Below, piece after piece: positions 59,561 to 64,000 of a DNA stretch of 64,000 bases. Positions within the stretch are counted from its first letter, which is position 1; the number at the start of each line of letters is the position of its first letter. Origin of the DNA: Steromphala cineraria. Lineage: Eukaryota; Mollusca; Gastropoda; Trochida; Trochidae. Under the pieces are notes generated by a model. It did not search any database and was not told where the DNA came from. It saw only the letters and a list, made by a program, of their open reading frames with translations. Both the position numbers and the translations under genes were made by a program. The stretch covers positions 31,630,673 through 31,694,672 of the forward strand of contig OU744732.1 in the NCBI GenBank assembly GCA_916613615.1. The letters run 5' to 3'.

Positions 59561-59567
59561 AACCTAC

Positions 59568-59715
59568 CTGAGGTTAATTTGTTCGTTATTTGTAAAGTGA
59601 AGCTTGTAAGTATGTAAGTTGAAGAGATGTGAAATCATCCCAGGATTTCCCCGCAAGCCGGAAGTTTATTTGTTGTGGCTGTTGCCGGTCACGTGTCAGT
59701 CATGTGACATGCCGG
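59568..59715 (-). other. Candidate non-coding first exon of NTAN1
   Basis: Ends in AACCTCAG|GTAGGT on the minus strand, a strong donor that would join the acceptor at 56930. The start is placed ~30 nt below the TATA-like box; inferred only. Confidence 0.45.
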
Positions 59716-59750
59716 TGCGGTGTAATTCCGACCATTGTTTTTATATCCGG
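59655..59750 (-). promoter_or_regulatory. Candidate NTAN1 promoter: TATA box, E-box, ETS site
   Basis: The minus strand has TATAAAAA (59738-59745). GGTCACGTG (59687-59695) is an E-box of the USF/TFE3 type with a second CATGTG at 59701, and CCGGAAGT (plus strand, 59658-59665) is an ETS core. The E-box and ETS sites lie downstream of the TATA box in the NTAN1 direction, so they could equally serve transcription to the right. Confidence 0.45.
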
Positions 59751-60086
59751 GATACTATATGTCATGACCAGCCGAGCGCAGCCAGCCTACGTTATTCATG
59801 AAATAAGCACTTAAAATGGAAATTGAAAAATATTCTAATAAAAGAGAGGGGTTATAGCGAACTGTGACACAATGATAATTTTTTGACGGTTTTGTTTTAA
59901 AACATAGCAATAAAGTAACTGACAACATTACAAGCATAAATTTAAATTTAACGTATTCAAGTAATAGCCGCAATTGATACAGGCTAGATATGCAGGAAGT
60001 ACAATTGATATCAGTGTTTTTGTAAAGCTATAAGAATGTGCAAACAAGAAAATTTTGAAGGAAAACCACTACTTTATTCGGCTGTA

Positions 60087-60900
60087 GGTGAATTCGTAGG
60101 CCAGACAGGTTCGTAGGAGTCGAGTTTTCGTAACCCAAGCGAGTTCGTAGGAGGAGAATTCGTAGGAGGTTTCGTAGGAGGATTTAAAAAATAGATTTAG
60201 AAGGAATATTTGAAATGTATTGATTGTATGTAGATGATGTATTGATAAAAATTGATTACGAATTAAGAAATGAACTGATGAACTTAGAAATAGATATCCG
60301 ATTATGGATTTATTTGTATAAGTACTCGATAATACTGTGTATAATTGTATAAAAGATGTGTAGCTTAGTTTGTTGTATTGATATTATTTCATATCATTTC
60401 ATTTTCAGAGATACGAACTTGGGACCAGTTAAATGGAGATACGAAACGTATGACCATATATAAAATGAAGCGTCATAAAAAAACAGACCAAATATTTCAA
60501 TGTCAATCTTTTAATAAAGGATAGGATAGCATGCTGGCGAGGTCTTACGGTATTCTTACAAACAACACAGAGAGCCATGGTTGATGCAGAATGATTTACT
60601 ATTGTTGTTGGATTGTTCATTCTAAAACAATGTTGACACAGTTAATCCCGTAGATGATCAGCTTTTGCACCGGTTCCTTTATTGAACAAGTCGGACACCT
60701 CAATACCTTTAAATGTTATAATCACTTCCAAATACCAAGTTGAATAATTATATATATTAACTATATTAGTATTTAATGCATAAAGGTCGTCTTTGTTGAG
60801 TATTTATTAAAATAAAATACTCCTACGAATTCACCGTCCGATCCTCCTACGAATTCACCGGAAAATCCTCCTACGAACCTGTCTGGCCTACGAATTCACC
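60087..60900. mobile_element. 814-bp element with perfect 33-bp inverted ends
   Basis: The 33 bases at 60087-60119 (GGTGAATTCGTAGGCCAGAC..) are exactly inverted at 60868-60900. GAATTCGTAGGAGG-type motifs repeat subterminally three to four times at each end, as transposase-binding sites do. The interior is AT-rich with no transposase frame. No obvious target duplication; superfamily unknown. Confidence 0.8.
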
Positions 60901-61480
60901 GCATCCCCTTTATTCTCGTTGCCAAATCTAATTCTTAACTTAAACCTGTCTCAAAAAACCATAATTCGCCATTCCTCCTTTTTTTACTTTCACTTTCACT
61001 CAGAATTATGCTGATCACATAAAAATCACTAGATACAGTAACCCTATAACCAGAGTTTAAAACCCTGAAACAACGCATTGCCAGCTTCGAGAAGTATTTA
61101 TAGGATTTGAAGCATGCAAATTACGATTACGAGCCTACCAACCTGACCTTTCTATAGAAGTAACTACCAGCGTGAAGTCTTATCAAGTTATTATCGCTAC
61201 AAATATCCACACATAGCCAAATACACGATAATAATTTGCCTCACTACATGTGTGAGGATTTGGTCTTGATCCCAATAATATCCCCCTTATACTGAGGTTA
61301 TCGTAACTCAATTTTGCTAAGGGACTTTTGTGAAATTAGGGCCTAAATCATATTCAGCCTTTTACCTCAAATTAACAGCGACAGGTCCAAGGGGGCTTTT
61401 GATTATATAGAATACCACCTTTTGCAATAGGTGACCACAGTTTTATTGCTATACGGACATGCCTGGTTATGGCAGTGTCA
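60901..61480. other. Intergenic DNA, nothing recognised
   Basis: No gene or element boundary seen. Confidence 0.45.
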
Positions 61481-61489
61481 AAATATAAC

Positions 61490-61745
61490 AGATCTTTATA
61501 AATAACGTTTTTACGTATAGGATTAACAAGAGTACTAAATAACATATGCAACACGATATGCAACACAATAATGACTGTAGCGTAACACCGTTTCCATTTT
61601 CCTACGCAAAGTCTAAAACGCCAGTTTCCGAACTGTCAGCGTTATTCAAATTTATATAACTTTATAAATATCGTTTTTACACGAAGTATAAGCAATATTA
61701 CTATAAAACTACGATATGCAACACAATAAAAGACTAGAGTAAAAC
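61490..61745. repeat. Imperfect direct duplication with a lone family F end
   Basis: 'tttataaataacgtttttacg..cacgatatgcaacacaata' at 61495-61570 recurs as 'tttataaatatcgtttttacac..tacgatatgcaacacaata' at 61662-61730. Between them, 61612-61639 is a lone end of fold-back family F (CCAGTTTCCGAACTGTCAG). Confidence 0.65.
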
Positions 61746-61787
61746 CAGAGACCCTATATACGGTACAGGGTATATAGGGTCTCTGGT
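61744..61787. repeat. Perfect 18-bp inverted repeat with 8-nt loop
   Basis: ACCAGAGACCCTATATAC (61744-61761) and its exact inverse (61770-61787) around GGTACAGG. A stable hairpin in DNA or RNA; no T-run or gene end beside it. Confidence 0.85.
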
Positions 61788-61849
61788 AAAACCGATTCTT
61801 GAAGAGGCCAACCGTGAAATATAAGTAAACAAAATGAAATTGACACACC

Positions 61850-62180
61850 TTTTACTGTCCGAGTTTTCTACGAAACTCCCTGTACTCGAGTTAATGTCCG
61901 TACACTCTTGCGATTAATTTTCTGCGGTTGGTTTGTCCTCATAAACAGTGCACATAAAAGGAAATGTTTCCAAAAGGCGTTACGAACATAAACAGTTATA
62001 CGTCTTATTTATTCAACCTCGCTTTCTCTCAGTTCACGTTAACTATTTGAGAATGCATATAGAAAGGTGTGGACTCATTCGAAAAGATGAATAGTCTCCT
62101 CTAGTCTGTTATCCAGACCCTAAAGCGAAAAAAATTAAACGAGCCTTCTTAAGTCTAGACAATGTTGGCAAGTCTACATG
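61850..62180. other. Intergenic DNA, nothing recognised
   Basis: No gene or element boundary seen. Confidence 0.4.
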
Positions 62181-62190
62181 CCTCAGCTTT

Positions 62191-62385
62191 ATTAAGAATT
62201 GTTCAGGGCTCCTTTTTATTTTCATATCAAATTTTTTAAATTAAAATTTTAGTAAAAAAAACTTTTTATCAGGGACTATATGCCTGAAATTAAGAATTGT
62301 TCAGGGCTCCTTTTTATTTTAATATCAAATTTCGGAAATTAAAATTTTAGTAAAAAAACTTTTTTTTTCCGGGACCATATGTTAG
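62191..62385. repeat. ~100-bp tandem duplication
   Basis: 'ttaagaattgttcagggctc' through 'aaaacttttt..ggga.catatg' occurs twice in direct orientation, starting at 62192 and 62290. Confidence 0.85.
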
Positions 62386-62906
62386 TCTTAGTCTCCTCTA
62401 TATTCTCCTTCTCTGTAGACTCCTTTCAAAATTTAAGAGGTTTCAGATAATTTGTCATTCTTGAAAAATTTGAGTAGATTTTATATTGCTACGACCCTCA
62501 TAACCAAGACAGTCAATGAGCAGTTGATTTAAAAAAAAATATACAATTTAATACAATTCATTGACGTCATCACCATGGGTTAATGTTATACAAACGATGC
62601 ATTCATTATTTAACATCGAATCAATCGTTTGACTCATAAAATTTATGATAATTTACGGCAATCCAAATTTCAAATTGCGATTCAAAAAACGTTAAGTTTA
62701 CACGCGTGGACTAGATATACAATACGTCTGATCTATTCACAATCTTCAAACACGTATACATAAAATCGGGCTAGTCCTGCCAAAAATACAGTTTTAGATA
62801 GTGTAACTGACAACGAACAGCATGTTACTTTCCCACAAAATGATCGCAATTCCCTTTTCAACACAACAAGATATACGGCATCTTCTTTTCACACAACCTC
62901 CAATCC

Positions 62907-63267
62907 TTAAAGGGGCACTAGCACGTTTTTTGACAATTTCTTATTTTCAAATTTGCATTGATAATTGTTCGTTCATGCTAAATTTATTATTTTCATATTG
63001 TCAAAAATCTCAGCACACAAACCAATCATCCATAGTCAGAGAACAAATTATAAAGATTCCCTTAAAGTCCATTGGCAGCCATTTTGTGTGAACACCTTTA
63101 ATTCATATTGTGTAAGAAAAGGGAATCACATGGCTGAACTTTACATTTTATATTTGATTCATTACAGCTTCATTAAGTTTGAATAAATTGTCTTTCAATT
63201 GGAACCATACATTTTCATTTTCCTGACATCACCATCACCTTATATAAACGTGCTACTGCCCCTTTAA
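62907..63267 (-). mobile_element. TTAA MITE, family B, copy 5 (361 bp)
   Basis: TTAAAGGGGCACTAGCACGT at the left; inverse of TTAAAGGGGCAGTAGCACGT at the right. Same orientation as 43194-43557. The two small plus-strand frames here are not genes. Confidence 0.9.
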
Positions 63268-64000
63268 TGCCGATTAAAAAAATACAACAATTTAAACATC
63301 CGACCTTCACCTTGGGTTTAGAATGACGAACTCCACTCCAGCCTGTGAAATATCCTACAATGCACTCTCTCAAACAGACAAATATTTGTCAGAGAGGTGC
63401 GCAGACTAAGCCGACATCTTGTATAAATAGAGGAAGCAGACCAAGCTATTCAGACAAACATGAAGATTGTATCTATAGAGAGGATAGGGTATGTCGACTG
63501 ATGAGGAGGTGGGACAATCAAGCTCACCTGGCAGCTTAATTCGACAAATTTAACAAGGGTGACTCGTGTAGCATTTTGTACATCTTTATTTATAAAAGAT
63601 ATATTAATTTATTATGACATCTCTAATACATGTACGTAAACATCCATCCACAAAAGCCACTATCAATGCCTCTCTACGAAGCTACCGTCAACTAACACCG
63701 AATCGTCAACTAACACCGAATCAAGATTTTGGAAATATCAGTTAGAGAGGAGACCCATGAAAATGTGAATCAAAGTGAAATATTTAAGCCATTTTCAACT
63801 ATTACACGTTACCTCCAAACCATTTGAATAAATCAGAAATATTTCACAAGTATCATTAAAACGTATAGGGCCTATTACCATAGAAATCAATTAGATATGT
63901 CATTTTCCAATCTCATCAAAATAAACGCGAAATGAAGTGACTTAATATTTAAAAATAGAGCCATTGGCTCTGTAGCTCATCAGGCATCATATCAAGTTTG
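63268..64000. other. Intergenic DNA to the window edge
   Basis: A two-copy 17-bp repeat (CGTCAACTAACACCGAAT) lies at 63687-63722. The last 45 bp resemble the repeat starting at 48195. The frame at 63345-63539 has no family features. Confidence 0.45.

Noticed and set aside
63345..63539. 64-codon plus frame near the window end
   Set aside because: No homology recognised, no splice context; insufficient support.

Overview
This is a nuclear window from an intron-rich, AT-rich animal genome, probably a mollusc and most likely a bivalve. The evidence is animal-type genes with GT-AG introns of roughly 0.3-3 kb, a very high density of small inverted-repeat transposons, a bivalve LINE fragment, and a Pearl-like element (about 156-bp tandem core plus an ACGG microsatellite). 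The exact species cannot be told from the sequence alone. No alignment was run; every exon was read by eye from splice sites, reading phase and recalled family motifs.

Three protein genes are supported, all on the minus strand. (1) DHX36, the G-quadruplex-resolving DEAH-box helicase, lies at 8417-32108. Twenty-five coding exons join in continuous phase to 3171 nt (1056 residues plus stop), with every helicase motif and the N-terminal G4-binding motif present. (2) TMED6, a p24-family cargo receptor of the early secretory pathway, has three secure exons at 45135-46973. Two weaker candidate 5' exons at 47168-47242 and 48611-48727 would supply the start of the GOLD domain and the signal peptide. 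(3) NTAN1, the N-terminal asparagine amidohydrolase of the Arg/N-degron pathway, is one uninterrupted 307-codon frame at 55863-56786, with a probable 5' UTR intron and a TATA/E-box/ETS promoter near 59.65-59.75 kb. I see no functional link between the three genes beyond proximity.

The rest is mobile and repeated DNA. 1-8.4 kb is intergenic and holds a repeat locus invaded by two other elements (3.8-5.4 kb). The DHX36 introns hold two hAT-type MITEs with exact 8-bp target duplications, several fold-back elements, a tRNA-derived SINE, three TTAA-flanked MITE families and local tandem duplications of exon ends. 33-37 kb is intergenic. 37.17-41.62 kb is a strikingly regular satellite of 184-bp units, each made of three ~61-bp monomers carrying a GC box, and it abuts a dead LINE at 41.63-42.48 kb. 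50.9-53.5 kb holds a fold-back copy and the Pearl/Helentron-like element. 57.4-64 kb holds the NTAN1 5' region, a 1.4-kb TTAA element, an 814-bp element with perfect 33-bp inverted ends, and further MITEs.

The most unusual signals are these: tandem duplication of the 5' splice sites of two neighbouring DHX36 exons (one array contains two candidate 15-nt in-frame microexons); a truncated copy of DHX36 exon 21 separated from its parent by a MITE; oppositely oriented copies of one MITE family flanking DHX36 exons 2-20; the uniform 184-bp GC-box satellite; and the intronless NTAN1 coding region.
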